NCBI RefSeq assembly: GCF_000003815.2
Contig: NC_049981.1
Span: 33,756,849-33,786,247, forward strand
From: Branchiostoma floridae
Taxonomy: Eukaryota; Chordata; Leptocardii; Amphioxiformes; Branchiostomatidae
DNA: 29,399 nt
Direction of reading: 5' to 3'
The notes under the pieces are model-generated. The model saw only the letters and a list, made by a program, of their open reading frames with translations. It made no database searches and had not been told where the DNA came from. Both the position numbers and the translations under genes were made by a program. This document shows, piece by piece, positions 7,942 to 17,330 of this stretch (positions are counted from its first letter, which is position 1; each line of letters starts with the position of its first letter).

Positions 7942-8678
7942 ACACCTACATGTGAGCGTCTGATGTGCACACATGTATGAACACCTACATGTGAACGTCT
8001 GATGTGCACACATGTATGAACACCTACATGTGAGCGTCTGATGTGCACACATGTATGAACACCTACATGTGAACGTCTGATGTGCACACATGTATGAACA
8101 CCTACATGTGAACGTCTGATGTGCACACATGTATGAACACCTACATGTGAGCGTCTGATGTGCACACATGTATGAACACCTACATGTGAGCGTCTGATGT
8201 GCACACATGTATGAACACCTACATATGAACGTCTGATGTGCATACATGTATGAACACGTGCATGTGAGCGTCTGATGTGCACACATGTATGAACACCTAC
8301 ATGTGAGCGTCTGATGTGCACATGTATGAACACCTGCATGTGAACGTCTGATGTGCATACATGTATGAACACCTACATGTGAGCGTCTGATGTGCACACA
8401 TGTATGAACACCTACATGTGAACGTCTGATGTGCATACATGTATGAACACCTACATGTGAGCGTCTGATGTGCACACATGTATGAACACCTACATGTGAG
8501 CGTCTGATGTGCACACATGTATGAACACCTACATGTGAGCGTCTGATGTGCATACATGTATGAACACCTACATGTGAGCGTCTGATGTGCACACATGTAT
8601 GAACACTTACATGTGAACGTCTGATGTGCATACATGTATGAACACCTACATGTGAGCGTCTGATGTGCACACATGTAT
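7942..8678. repeat. 39-bp minisatellite, 19 copies
   Basis: The unit is CACCTACATGTGAGCGTCTG followed by ATGTGCACACATGTATGAA. Each unit can form a hairpin by pairing TACATGTG with CACATGTA. Units differ mainly at two sites, GAGCG/GAACG and GCACAC/GCATAC. Because 39 is 13 codons and the unit lacks stops on the minus strand, all three minus frames stay open, giving repeated frames of up to 266 codons. Unit 10 (about 8294-8330) lacks two bases and shifts the frame without creating a stop. This argues against coding. Confidence 0.97.
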
Positions 8679-8806
8679 ACCTCAGTATTACTGACGCTGC
8701 ATTGGCACGTCTCTTAATATAGAGAGTTGTTACCTGTGGTGATGACAGATGGCAGGTGTTAAAAGTTGGTGCAGGTTTGACAGTCGTGACAGGCGCTCCG
8801 ATTATC

Positions 8807-8914
8807 CAGAACAGCCCAACACAGCCCCTGTAACCCTCCCCACTGTGTCACTAACTCTTACAGAACAGGGGAACACAGCCCCAGTAACCCTCCCCACTGT
8901 GACACTGGTCTCAG
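8807..8914. repeat. 54-bp tandem duplication
   Basis: Two adjacent copies, at 8807 and 8861, share CAGAACAG, CACAGCCCC and TAACCCTCCCCACTGTG, with a few substitutions. Confidence 0.7.
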
Positions 8915-9807
8915 GTTCACAGAAGGTCAAGTTTTAAGGTTCCTGTAAGTAACTCCAGACACCCAGAAGATGTGGCTGAAGATGTGCCAGAAGTAACGTT
9001 GAACTTTTATCGCAGAACGTTTACAGCCAACATGTCTAGACTTAACTTTTGACTTGCTGAAGTAATTCTTACTTGTGCCAAGACGACTTAAGGTTTTGCA
9101 GAAGCTTGTATTATTGCCTGCATCAGTGGGTTGCTATGTGACTTTGTTGGTAAGTTAGTTGGTATGTTGTTGAACACAATCAGGACATAAGTGTAAGTTG
9201 GACTTTTCTTATGCTGAAAATGCTTTCCGCTAAATTCAGGAAGGCTGCCAATGTTTGACAGAAAATTTGGCCACACTATGAATTACGAGTACTTGATGAA
9301 CTTTCCTAATGAGTTATGGGAAATTAATGTACCTTGCCTGTGCTTGTTGGAAACGGGGCACGCAGACCCTCCTGTTAGTTTACTGTGTTGCTTACTTTCA
9401 GTGTAAACTGGGGCAGGCCACAGGTTTTTAATGGCAGGCTGAGAACTGGGTTAGTGAGGGATTCCGTGGGCTAAAGCTAAACAAAGCGGACCTCAGGCCG
9501 TCCTGCGCCAAAAGTAAACATTTCATTTCTCCTGTCTAATGACTTGAACAGTATCGAACCTCCGGAGATGTAGGGCAGACCATAAACTGGGTAGTACTGT
9601 AAACTGACTTACTTTTGCGTGGTTCTAAGTGTTATATTTCATGGCAATCGTTATAAACTAGCTAATGATAATTTAAAAGTACAGCAGTCATACAAGGAGA
9701 TGAACATTGTACCAGCTATTTCTATGACAGCCAACGGAGTGAATAAAGTATCCAATTATTTCTTTTGGTAAAGGCTAAATGAATAAATGATAAAATTATA
9801 AAGACCA
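8915..9807. other. Unique sequence, no gene seen
   Basis: Single-copy DNA. The minus-strand frame at 9088-9276 has no motif. About 9340-9560 is somewhat richer in G+C and could be a conserved non-coding element, which only a comparison with related genomes could show. Confidence 0.5.
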
Positions 9808-9876
9808 ACTACTGCGAAAATGTTCACTTAACACACTAAAAGTAAAACCACTGCAAAAGTTTTCCGATTTACAGTA
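9808..9876 (+). mobile_element. Remnant of the 208-bp TA-flanked MITE
   Basis: ACTGCGAAAATGTTCACTTA, then AAACCACTGCAAAAGTTTTCCG, ending ATTTACAG-TA. It resembles the right end of the copy at 3794-4005 but is diverged and lacks the left part. Confidence 0.6.
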
Positions 9877-10198
9877 TGAGCGTAGTGGCACCCACCAGGG
9901 TCATACAAGTGGGCTTCTGCCTCAAGGGCTAATTAGCGGTGTACTAATTAGGGCAGGATTGTTGACCTTGTGTTGTTTCAGTGGTGTAATGAAGGTCATA
10001 CAGCTGCCGCCCCCCTCCCCCTCCTCATCTGGTTCCCATCATGCACTTCCTGTCAGCATCAGGTTTGGGGAAGCTGTTTGTACATCTGGGAAGTTTTCTG
10101 TATCAACATCAGTAATGTGGAAATTTGGCTGGATTAAAAACAAATGTCTCAACAGTAGACAGGAATGACCTGTTTCGTTAAATATGGTCGCATTGCAA

Positions 10199-10393
10199 CA
10201 GCGTATCTGTATTACTATTAGTGTATAGTCGGTATAACTGCCATTTGGTGTAGCACACCAGCTTCTGTATCTGTGTAGAAAGTATAACCGCCCTTCAGTG
10301 TAACATGCCAGCTTCTGTATAGCTGAATGCCGTTCGGCGAACATACCAGCTTCTATATCTGTATCTGTAAAGCCGACATAAAACTGCCCCTCA
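10199..10393 (-). repeat. Diverged 56-bp tail units attached to a SINE
   Basis: About four degenerate units of the type found at 26152-26812 (AGTCGGTATAACTGCC, CACACCAGCTTCTGTATCTG and variants). On the minus strand they directly follow the 3' end of the SINE at 10394-10632. This suggests that the SINE carried the LINE tail. Confidence 0.7.
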
Positions 10394-10632
10394 CACCAAG
10401 CAAGGACACCTGCTCTTTTCGATAAGTAAGTGTGGTAGGTTCATCAACATGCTTGAGGGTGAGGCTCTCCTCAAACATGTCCGGACCTCCATCTTAAGTC
10501 AACTATCTGAGGGACGGCCCTAACCGAAGCTTGGTACTAATTTGTACTCAAGTGAAGTGAGGAAATTCAATAAAGTGCCTTTCCTCAGGGCACAAGAACA
10601 CTGGTTTCAGCGGATCGAACCCAGAATCTCTG
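10394..10632 (-). mobile_element. tRNA-derived SINE, 5'-truncated
   Basis: On the minus strand a good Pol III B box, GGTTCGATCC (10612-10621), is followed by TGCCCTGAGGAAAGGCACTT and TTTCCTCACTTCACTTGAGT. Further on come GGTTAGGGCCGTCCCTCAGA and ACTTATCGAAAAGAGCAGG, and the element runs into tail units at 10393. A second copy at 21925-22525 aligns through the whole body. No A box is present, so the tRNA head is truncated. Tail sharing with the LINE at 3.4 kb suggests that this LINE mobilised it. The family name is not known to me from sequence alone. Confidence 0.7.
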
Positions 10633-10665
10633 TTATTTGTACAATTGTTTTTTATAATATTTGTT

Positions 10666-10780
10666 GCATAATCATAGCCTGAGTACCATCCTCCATAGTG
10701 ACCACTGGCTCAACCACGTGGTTAGCAAGCGAAAGCCAGCGGTCACTACGGAGCTCGAGGATGGTACTCAGGCATAATCA
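10666..10780. mobile_element. Foldback MITE, ends TAGCCTGAGTACCATCC
   Basis: GCCTGAGTACCATCCTC (10677-10693) pairs perfectly with GAGGATGGTACTCAGGC (10757-10773). The same 9 bases, GCATAATCA, occur at 10666-10674 and 10772-10780. The inside contains CCACTGGCTCAA and its rough complement. A close relative lies at 15687-15825. Confidence 0.82.
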
Positions 10781-11436
10781 ACTTAACTCATTTGTAGTTT
10801 GTCCTCTACCTCATCTAACCCTAATCCCCCCCCCCCCCTCTTGTTTGTACAAACAGAGGTTATAATTTCCTACAGAGTCCAGGATTGTATCATTGCTGTA
10901 GCCAGTCATGGTGGTCTCACTTTGTGGTAAACAGAAACTATGTTTGTGTAAGTTTAAGCAGCTCTGGTATGTCAATAGTACTGCTTTGTTAGGTTAGTTG
11001 GTATGTAATATTATCTAACATTCTACACATCGCTTCTTGTTTGTGATTTCTTTACTTAGAAGTAAAGATGTTTTCACATCAATGCCTGAAACAACTGTTG
11101 AGATGTTTCAAAACTTCACTCCCATGCAACTCTAGAAAACTCCAGGACAATATTCAAAGCAATGTCTGTGCATTCTGCACAGAGCTCGGATGTCAGACTG
11201 GTACAATAGCAGTTCTGGGTGGACAGAGTTGAAGGTCGTTGGAATGGCAAGGTCGTGAGTTTGGAAACAAGGATCACAGCGAAGTTCTGAGCTGGGGTTG
11301 CCGCTTGTTGTCTCAGTGTTTACATTCTTGGTATAATGGTCGGGTTATGGACTGGGAGGATTACATTCTGTCATAATAAGTTCTGAAGGAAAGTCTGTGG
11401 TTGATGACATTCTTGGTGTGATGGTTGGCCGTTCTC
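10781..11436. other. Unique sequence, no gene seen
   Basis: Contains a run of 13 C at 10826-10838. No coding frame or repeat is supported. Confidence 0.5.
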
Positions 11437-11662
11437 CTTCTCTTTATCATCATCACCATCTTCCTCCTCTTCTTTATAATCATCATCATCATCATCACCA
11501 TCTTTCTCTTCTACCTACCCAATCATCATCATCATCATCACCTTCCTCCTCCTCATTGTGCTCTCTTTCCTCCTCCTCTTTATCATCATTATCATCACCA
11601 TCTTTCTCTTCTACCTACCCAATCATCATCATTATCATCATCAACATCATTATCATCACCAT
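11437..11662. repeat. Pyrimidine-rich TCA/TCC repeat with 100-bp period
   Basis: (TCATCA)n and (TCC)n tracts lie within two copies of an exactly 100-base unit. The block CTTTCTCTTCTACCTACCCA recurs at the same offset. Several plus-strand frames (histidine-, isoleucine- or serine-rich) are open only because of the triplet repeats. Almost all purines lie on one strand. Confidence 0.92.
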
Positions 11663-11798
11663 GGGATTTGTATTTGTAATGAATGTGTGCTGGTAACATT
11701 AAAGGAGAAATGGCACAAGAATGTCTTTCCATCCTTTATTGTTTGACACACAAGACAAAACATTGGATGCCAACCTTGAAAGTTTAGCCATAGTATAT

Positions 11799-11903
11799 TA
11801 GCCTTTTTGGGTGCCAGCCTCCATAGTAGTACCCGCTGGCTCAATCAAAGAGCAAGCAAAAAGATTGCTCCGGCAATTACTCCAGTGGATGGTACCCAGG
11901 CTA
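11799..11903. mobile_element. Degenerate foldback MITE of the TAGCC type
   Basis: The right end GGATGGTACCCAGGCTA and a damaged left end (TAGCCTTTTTGGGTGCCAGCC) are inverted. The inside CCGCTGGCTCAATCA and AGCAAGCAAA matches the relatives at 10666 and 15687. No target duplication is visible. Confidence 0.6.
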
Positions 11904-12708
11904 TCCCCAGTACAGATTGGGGTACAGAAATGACTTTGATTCCAATGGAAGAAACCACACCATCTGTGACCAATCAAATGGGTTTATGGTGTAACCATGG
12001 CAATGAGAGGGTTTGATTGGCGGTTGGAGGGACTGAATCCCTGTGATTTAGCAGGAGAGACTGGAAGTGATGACTTCTGTCTGGCAGGAAACTGTAACTG
12101 GTGGTCAGGAAAACTTCTCTTGGTACAAAAGCTCTGCAAGTTTAATGCCTGTGTAACAGAGTTAAGTGTTCCCTGTAGAATCTACATTGAGCAATTGGAG
12201 TTGGAGTTTTTGTACAATTTTGTACAAACATGGATACTTGTAACATTTACTTACTTCACTTTGGTCGAGCAGCCAAGCTTGAAAGCTGTTACCTTTTCGA
12301 AGTCAGTTTCACTCTGGAGTTGCCTGTTTCAAGCCCAACTTACTTTTCTGGAATACATGTACAATGCTGTACAATATAATCCTCTGGAAAATGATTTGGC
12401 AATTGCTTATAAGTTAAGCTATTGTTCTACATCAGGCCCCCTGAGTTAGATGTTAATTGAGATCTGGCCTGGAGTCTAGTATCCATCTGCAAAAGGAAAA
12501 AGGAGAAATCATGAACTCAAACTTGCTTGATGTAGCCCACATGTTCCTAGTGTCACCCCTGGACTACATACAACATGTGCCCTCCCCCTCACACATGCAC
12601 CCTACACACTTACCAAAGGAAAACATCACCTCCAGTAAAAACATTGCTGAGGTAATTAAGAAGGTAGGAAGAACTCATTACTACCTTCCACTGAACCTCA
12701 TGTAAACA
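11904..12708. other. Unique sequence with one long frame of doubtful meaning
   Basis: A plus-strand frame of 150 codons (11997-12449) starts in GTAACCATGGCAATGAG. It has no domain I recognise, is rich in Phe, Leu and Tyr from AT-rich triplets, and lacks clear splice sites. I do not call it a gene. The rest is single-copy DNA. Confidence 0.45.
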
Positions 12709-14193
12709 TTCCAGGGGCAGAGGGCAACACCACTGGCTCCTACAGTACAAGTGTTGGGCATGTCAGTGTAGGGAAGGGTAGTCTGGATCCCAGGCTGTTC
12801 CCAGGGCCTACACAGGCAGCACCACTGGCTCATACATTACAAGTGTTGGAAATGTCAGTACAGGGAAGGGTAGTCTGGATCCCAGGCTGTTCCCAGGGCC
12901 TAACAGGGTAGCACCACTGGCTCCTACATTACAAGTGTTGGAAATGTCAGTGCAGGGAAGGGTAGTCTGGATCCCAGGCTGTTCCCAGGGCGGCACCACT
13001 GGCTCATACATTACAAGGGTTGGGAACGTCAGTACAGCCTACAGGGAAGGTTAGTCTGGATCCCAGGCTGTTCCCAGGGCCCACACAGGGCAGCACCGCT
13101 GGCTCCTACAATACAAGTGTTGGAAACGTCAGTACAGGGAAGGGTAGCCTGGAGACCAGGCTGTTCCCAGGGCCTACACAGGTAGCACCACTGGCTCATA
13201 GATTACAATACAAGTGTTGGAAATGTCAGTACAGGCAAGGGTAGTCTGGATCCCAGGCTGTTCCCAGGGCCCACACAGGCAGCACCACTGGCTCATACAT
13301 TACAAGTGTTGGAAATGTCAGTGCAGGGAAGGTTAGTCTGGATCCCAGGCTGTTCCCAGGGCCTACACAGGCAGCACCACTGGCTCCTACATTACAAGGG
13401 TTGGGAACGTCAGTACAGGGAAGGGTAGTCTGGATCCCAGGCTGTTCCGAGGGCAGCTAGCACCACTGGCTCCTACAATGTACATTACAAGTGTTGGAAA
13501 TGTCAGTGCAGGGAAGGGTAGTCTGGAGACCAGGCTGTTCCCAGGGCCTAACAGGGCAGCACCACTGGCTCCTACAGTACAAGTGTTGGAAACATCAGTG
13601 CAGGCAAGGGTAGTCTGGATCCCAGGCTGTTCCCAGGGCAGCGCCACTGGCCCATACATTACAACAATACAAGTGTTGGAAATGTCAGTGCAGGCAAGGG
13701 TAGTCTGGATCCCAGGCTGTTCCCAGGGCCCACACAGGCAGCACCACTGGCTCATACATTACAAGTGTTGGAAATGTCAGTGCAGGGAAGGTTAGTCTGG
13801 ATCCCAGGCTGTTCCCAGGGCCTACACAGGCAGCACCACTGGCTCCTACATTACAAGGGTTGGGAACGTCAGTACAGGGAAGGGTAGTCTGGATCCCAGG
13901 CTGTTCCGAGGGCAGCTAGCACCACTGGCTCCTACAATGTACATTACAAGTGTTGGAAATGTCAGTGCAGGGAAGGGTAGTCTGGAGACCAGGCTGTTCC
14001 CAGGGCCTAACAGGGCAGCACCACTGGCTCCTACAGTACAAGTGTTGGAAACATCAGTGCAGGCAAGGGTAGTCTGGATCCCAGGCTGTTCCCAGGGCAG
14101 CGCCACTGGCCCATACATTACAACAATACAAGTGTTGGAAATGTCAGTGCAGGGAAGGGTAGTCTGGATCCCAGCCTGTTCCCAGGGCCTACA
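12709..14193. repeat. 92-bp minisatellite, 16 copies, with a 459-bp higher-order duplication
   Basis: Units of 89-97 bases contain CACCACTGGCTCCTACATTA, AAGTGTTGGAAATGTCAGT and TAGTCTGGATCCCAGGCTGT. Five consecutive units (13232-13690) are repeated, by eye without change, at 13691-14149, with unit lengths 92, 92, 93, 92 in both. This indicates a recent duplication. A remnant continues beyond the inserted MITE to about 14335. Frames in both strands are repeat shadows. Confidence 0.96.
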
Positions 14194-14305
14194 TAGCCTG
14201 GTATCCTGCGGTTTTTTTGCTCCCTAGTCTCTTCTGTCCTCTCCGCAAATACACAGAAGAGACTCGGGAGCTATAATATGGCTGGATACCAGGCTAGTGC
14301 CTACA
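14185..14305. mobile_element. Foldback MITE inserted in the edge of the 92-bp array
   Basis: The body 14194-14296 starts TAGCCTGGTATCC and ends GGCTGGATACCAGGCTA. Flanks GGGCCTACA and GTGCCTACA match at eight of nine positions and come from the minisatellite unit itself. Inner arms CTCTTCTGTCCTCTCCGCAA and AGAAGAGACTCGGGAGCTAT relate it to the element at 23934-24149. Confidence 0.82.
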
Positions 14306-14469
14306 AGGGCGGCTCCAGGGCCTACACAGGCAAGCTGCTGATTTTACACTTACAGCCAACATGGAACTACCATCATGGAACTATAGCTACAAGATAGAAT
14401 CTGGAGTTAGCTTTTAGACACATATCTAGAGTATATACAGTACATGCTATATTGTTCTTTATGTCATAC

Positions 14470-14597
14470 CTGTGATGCGAAAACGTTCGATACGGGTGTT
14501 CCGGACCGGCTGATAACTTTCCGTACGGCCCGGGCTTATCACATGGGCTCCATTCGAATAAATCGAACTGTTTCGAGTGGGCCGAGTACGGCGCCAT
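14470..14597 (-). CDS. Candidate first coding exon of an unknown gene (weak)
   Basis: On the minus strand an ATG (14595-14597) opens 42 codons, such as MAPYSAHSKQFDLFEW, that run to a consensus splice donor CAG/GTATGA (boundary at 14470). The stretch 14478-14640 holds about twenty CpG in 165 bases, far more than its surroundings, as expected for a promoter-linked first exon or a young element. The base at -3 of the ATG is T, which is weak. The opposite strand is also open over 70 codons, and TTCGAA-like words recur (GTTCGATAC, ATTCGAATAA, GTTCGAATAC), which points to a possible repeat instead. No partner exon, domain or homologue is recognised. It sits between a minisatellite and a CpG-rich foldback element. 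Confidence 0.18.
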
Positions 14598-14724
14598 CGA
14601 AAGTTCGAATACCTGATTCGGACGTTGGAACATTACTGTTGCAACGCTTTTTTTGAGGGCACCAAATTTGTTCAATTTCTGGCGCATTTCGCATCAAAAC
14701 ATGGGTTTTCTATGACATAAATAA

Positions 14725-14858
14725 AATACAACACGGTGTATTCCGCATCACCCTCGGTCTCAGCCCTCCCGCGGGTCGGATCATCCTTCGGCCTTCGGGC
14801 GATCCGACTCGCGGTCAGGCTAACACCTTGGGCGATACGAAATACACCGTGTTGTATT
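14725..14858. mobile_element. CpG-rich foldback element, near-complete palindrome
   Basis: Perfect 18-bp ends, AATACAACACGGTGTATT (14725-14742) and its complement (14841-14858). The inner arms also pair (GGGTCGGATC with GATCCGACTC; about 29 of 39 positions over the longer arms), leaving a short loop at CTTCGGCC. TA lies at both possible borders. G+C and CpG content far exceed the flanks. Confidence 0.75.
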
Positions 14859-14902
14859 CTATATACACAATTTTATATTGTTTGTCCCCTTTCATGTTCC
14901 CT

Positions 14903-14965
14903 GCAATTAGCCATCAGGCAAGAATTTGTAATAAAAAGAATCTGTTTTCTTCTTCTTCTTCCTTA
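14903..14965 (+). mobile_element. CR1-like LINE 3' end fragment
   Basis: GCAATTAGCCATCAGGCAAG, then AATTTGTAATAAAAAGAATC, corresponds to the minus-strand fragment at 7641-7695. It is followed by a TTC-repeat. Only the last few dozen bases of the element are recognisable. Confidence 0.45.
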
Positions 14966-15375
14966 CTGCTGAGCCTCTTTTTTCCATTGGATACAAAGCC
15001 AGTGCTGTAGGAATTACCACAAGCTGGACTTTAGAAGAGGTCTGAAAAGGCATGCCAATGTCCAGGTCCTCTCAGTCTCAGGAGGAAGGATTAGGCAGTT
15101 TGGAATCTTCTTAAGTCCCTACTAAACAACCTGAAGAAAGTTGAAAGGAGCCTTACAGAGAACCAGGTAGCTGCCGACTTTTGTAGTTAACATTCCTCCC
15201 TCAAGGTCACGTCCCAAGGTCAGCAGGGGTCCAGAGGGGATAAAAACAGGAACGTTCATTAGTCAGGAGCTGGGTTTTAAAACTTTTATAGCCTGGGGCT
15301 GGGACTTTGGATCTGGGCACGGAAGACTTGTTGCAGCCTTGTTTTCTGTCAAACATACATAATGTGCATAAACAG
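14966..15375. other. Unique sequence, no gene seen
   Basis: Includes two CAAGGTCA words at 15202-15209 and 15215-15222 (AGGTCA direct repeat, spacer 7). No supported gene. Confidence 0.5.
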
Positions 15376-15455
15376 TACAGTAGAGACCGCTTAATTACAC
15401 ACACCTTTTGCCAGTGTATTTCGTGCAATTATCTGGGTTGTGCAAGTGCAACAAA
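15376..15455 (-). mobile_element. Half copy of the Tigger-like MITE
   Basis: TA-CAGTAGAGACCGCTTAATT, then TTTTGCCAGTGTATTTCGTG and CAATTATCTGG, aligns with the reverse complement of the right half of the element at 2910-3087. The other half is missing. Confidence 0.72.
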
Positions 15456-15686
15456 CCTGCACCAGTGTTGCCCATTCCTGTACAACAAGCATGGGATCTG
15501 TACATGTGCAGTGGTCTGTGGTTCATGCACTGACTTGTCAATATTATATATGGACAGGTGTGTCCAAGGCCACTGTCTTCTGTTCGCCTACTTTGCACAC
15601 ATGGCGCTTTCTCAACCTGGCCTTACATTGCACATACAACAACTACAAGTGGCTGTCAGTGTTCTGCAAATTTTTTTAAATGTCTC

Positions 15687-15825
15687 AGGTAACTTTAGCC
15701 TGAGTACCATCCTCCATAGTGACAGAAGGCTCAATAATTTTGCTGGCTAACTCTCTCTCAAGCAAATGTATTGAGCCATCAGTCACTACAGGGGATGGTA
15801 CATTGTACTAAAGCTAGGATAACTT
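15687..15825. mobile_element. Foldback MITE, ends TAGCCTGAGTACCATCC
   Basis: The body 15696-15816 shares TAGCCTGAGTACCATCCTCC and ATAGTGAC with the element at 10666. Its right arm is decayed (GTCACTACAGGGGATGGTAC). Flanks AGGTAACTT and GGATAACTT agree at seven of nine positions, consistent with an aged 9-bp duplication. Confidence 0.75.
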
Positions 15826-16059
15826 TCCTATCTGTCCTTTTTTCCATAAGTTGTTCAGTCCATGTCTTATCACGGATGAGGAGTTTTCTCAAGATGCTAG
15901 AGGAAAAGAGAGTTGCATGCTCTCGCCTGTTCCTGCATTTTGCCTGGAAGTCTTGTAACTGAGATGATTACATTTAGACACAAGACAGTGGCCTGAAGCC
16001 TATATGGTCCACTGCAATACAAATGTACCTGTGTTTACAGCAATGTCCTCTGTACATAT

Positions 16060-16196
16060 GTACTTCCCATGTAATCCCCTGTATAAGGACAGGTAGGTAT
16101 GCCCAATCCTTGTACAAACATGAGTATGTACTTCCCATGTAATCCCCAGTATAAAGGACAGGTAGGTATGCCCAATCCTTGTGCAAACAGGTGATG
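16060..16196. repeat. 68-bp tandem duplication
   Basis: Two copies start at 16060 and 16128 with GTACTTCCCATGTAATCCCC and continue GGACAGGTAGGTATGCCCAA. They differ by a few bases and one indel. Related words (CCCATGTAATCC, TACAAACCTGTGATGTT) recur at about 16675-16735. Frames on the minus strand come from this repeat. Confidence 0.85.
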
Positions 16197-16964
16197 TTTA
16201 CAAACTGCGCCTCCAGGTGCCCTGTACACATGTACAAGTCATGTACTAGTGTTGAACTTAAGTATAAGGAACAGGTGTGTATGGCTATCACATCCGTCTT
16301 CAAACATGTCTGTGGTACTAGTATGTGCAGCAGGTATCTTGTAGTTGTACACAGTCATCATGTACTAGCTGTGTTGCATCTAGTCATCTATACTCAGTCT
16401 GTAACTTATTGTGTCAGTCTTAAGTCCTGCCCGTTTGGTTTTCTAGTCAGCAAATGTCTTTCCTGCATTTTGACATAATTTTGTTGCGTAAAAAAATTTT
16501 GTGTCCATTCAGCCTAAACCTTTTAAAAGGGGGGAAAAAATAAATAAACATGTATATCCAAACATGAATGAAAAATGACAGAAATTTGTGTAGACAACGA
16601 AGGAAAAAAATCATTCTCTGTTAGCAGGATATATAATTGGTGAGTGGTAAAAATGTGGATCTGCTGCCCTGACTCCTGTACAAACCTGTGATGTTGACTC
16701 CGCCTTCCCCGGACCTCCCATGTAATCCTACATGTGTGTACAGACATGGCACACTGTGGTCAGGCTCCTTCCCACAACCTCTTCTGTAAACATCTTTAAT
16801 TACAGGCTTCCTTACAAGGATTACCACCAATGTCTTCAGGTGTGCCCACCTGGGCAGTCTGTGTCTTCAGGTGTGTCTTTAAGGAACAGGAGAAGATTAG
16901 GCTTTTCCTGTCCCTGTGTGAGATGGCTAATTAAGTCTTCGTTGTGTTTTCATTGCCGATGGTT
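16197..16964. other. Mostly unique sequence, no gene seen
   Basis: Some words of the 68-bp duplication reappear at 16675-16735. No frame is convincing. Confidence 0.5.
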
Positions 16965-17330
16965 TGTTTGTCTGTAAAGATGCTATAGTAGAGTGGAATA
17001 TGTTATCACAAAGCTCAGTTGGGACATCTTCTCTGGATGGTTTTAACCCTTAAACTGCCAAACCCGGATATATCCAGCACACATATACATGCCCTGTGTG
17101 CTACACCCGGATATATCCGGGATAGCATATTCGCCGGAAGTAGCAGTTTTGCGCGCGCGCCTTGTTCGGGGGTTTCTTTTTTTAGGTCAGCGGCCAACCC
17201 TGGCACTTACAGTATTTTATAGGGCTGAAACTCTGGCAGTTTAAGGGTTAAAGAAGGCTTGCAGATAGATGTGGAAAAGCTAGGTGTGACGGGTCATTCA
17301 GTGCATGTAATATAACCAGCTGCTGCTGCT
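16965..17330 (+). pseudogene. LINE C-terminal remnant split by a piggyBac-type MITE
   Basis: The two outer parts, 16965-17046 and 17248-17330, align with the minus-strand remnant at 3446-3763. Left of the insert are GAGTGGAATATGTTATCAC and ACATCTTCTCTGGATGGTTT. Right of it are GGCTTGCAGATAGATGTGG and GTAATATAACCAGCTGCTGC. The residues are WNMLSQSSVGTSSLDG-FK before and after the insertion point and LQIDVEKLGVTGHSV further on. In the 3.4-kb copy the same place reads GTTTTAAAGAACG without interruption. Both reverse transcriptase domain and full hairpin are missing. Confidence 0.75.
17043..17251. mobile_element. piggyBac-type MITE with TTAA duplication
   Basis: The body 17047-17247 (201 bp) starts CCCTTAAACTGCCA and ends in its perfect complement TGGCAGTTTAAGGG, with TTAA on both sides. 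TTAA target plus CCCT-starting ends define piggyBac-like elements. The inside has two CCCGGATATATCC palindromes and a GCGCGCGCGC run. It has no transposase frame. Confidence 0.92.

Noticed and set aside
7870-8670. 266-codon minus-strand frame with 13-residue repeats
   Set aside because: All three minus frames are open because the 39-bp unit has no stop. A two-base deletion in one unit shifts frame freely.
10600-10640. A functional tRNA gene
   Set aside because: Only a B box is present. There is no A box or cloverleaf, and the following sequence is that of a SINE.
11997-12449. 150-codon plus-strand frame
   Set aside because: No domain, no splice context and AT-driven residue composition. It is the longest frame outside repeats but not convincing.
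13387-14227. Frames of 90-122 codons on both strands
   Set aside because: They repeat at a distance of 459 bases with the minisatellite blocks.
15307-15750. 147-codon plus-strand frame
   Set aside because: It crosses a Tigger-like MITE half and enters a foldback MITE.
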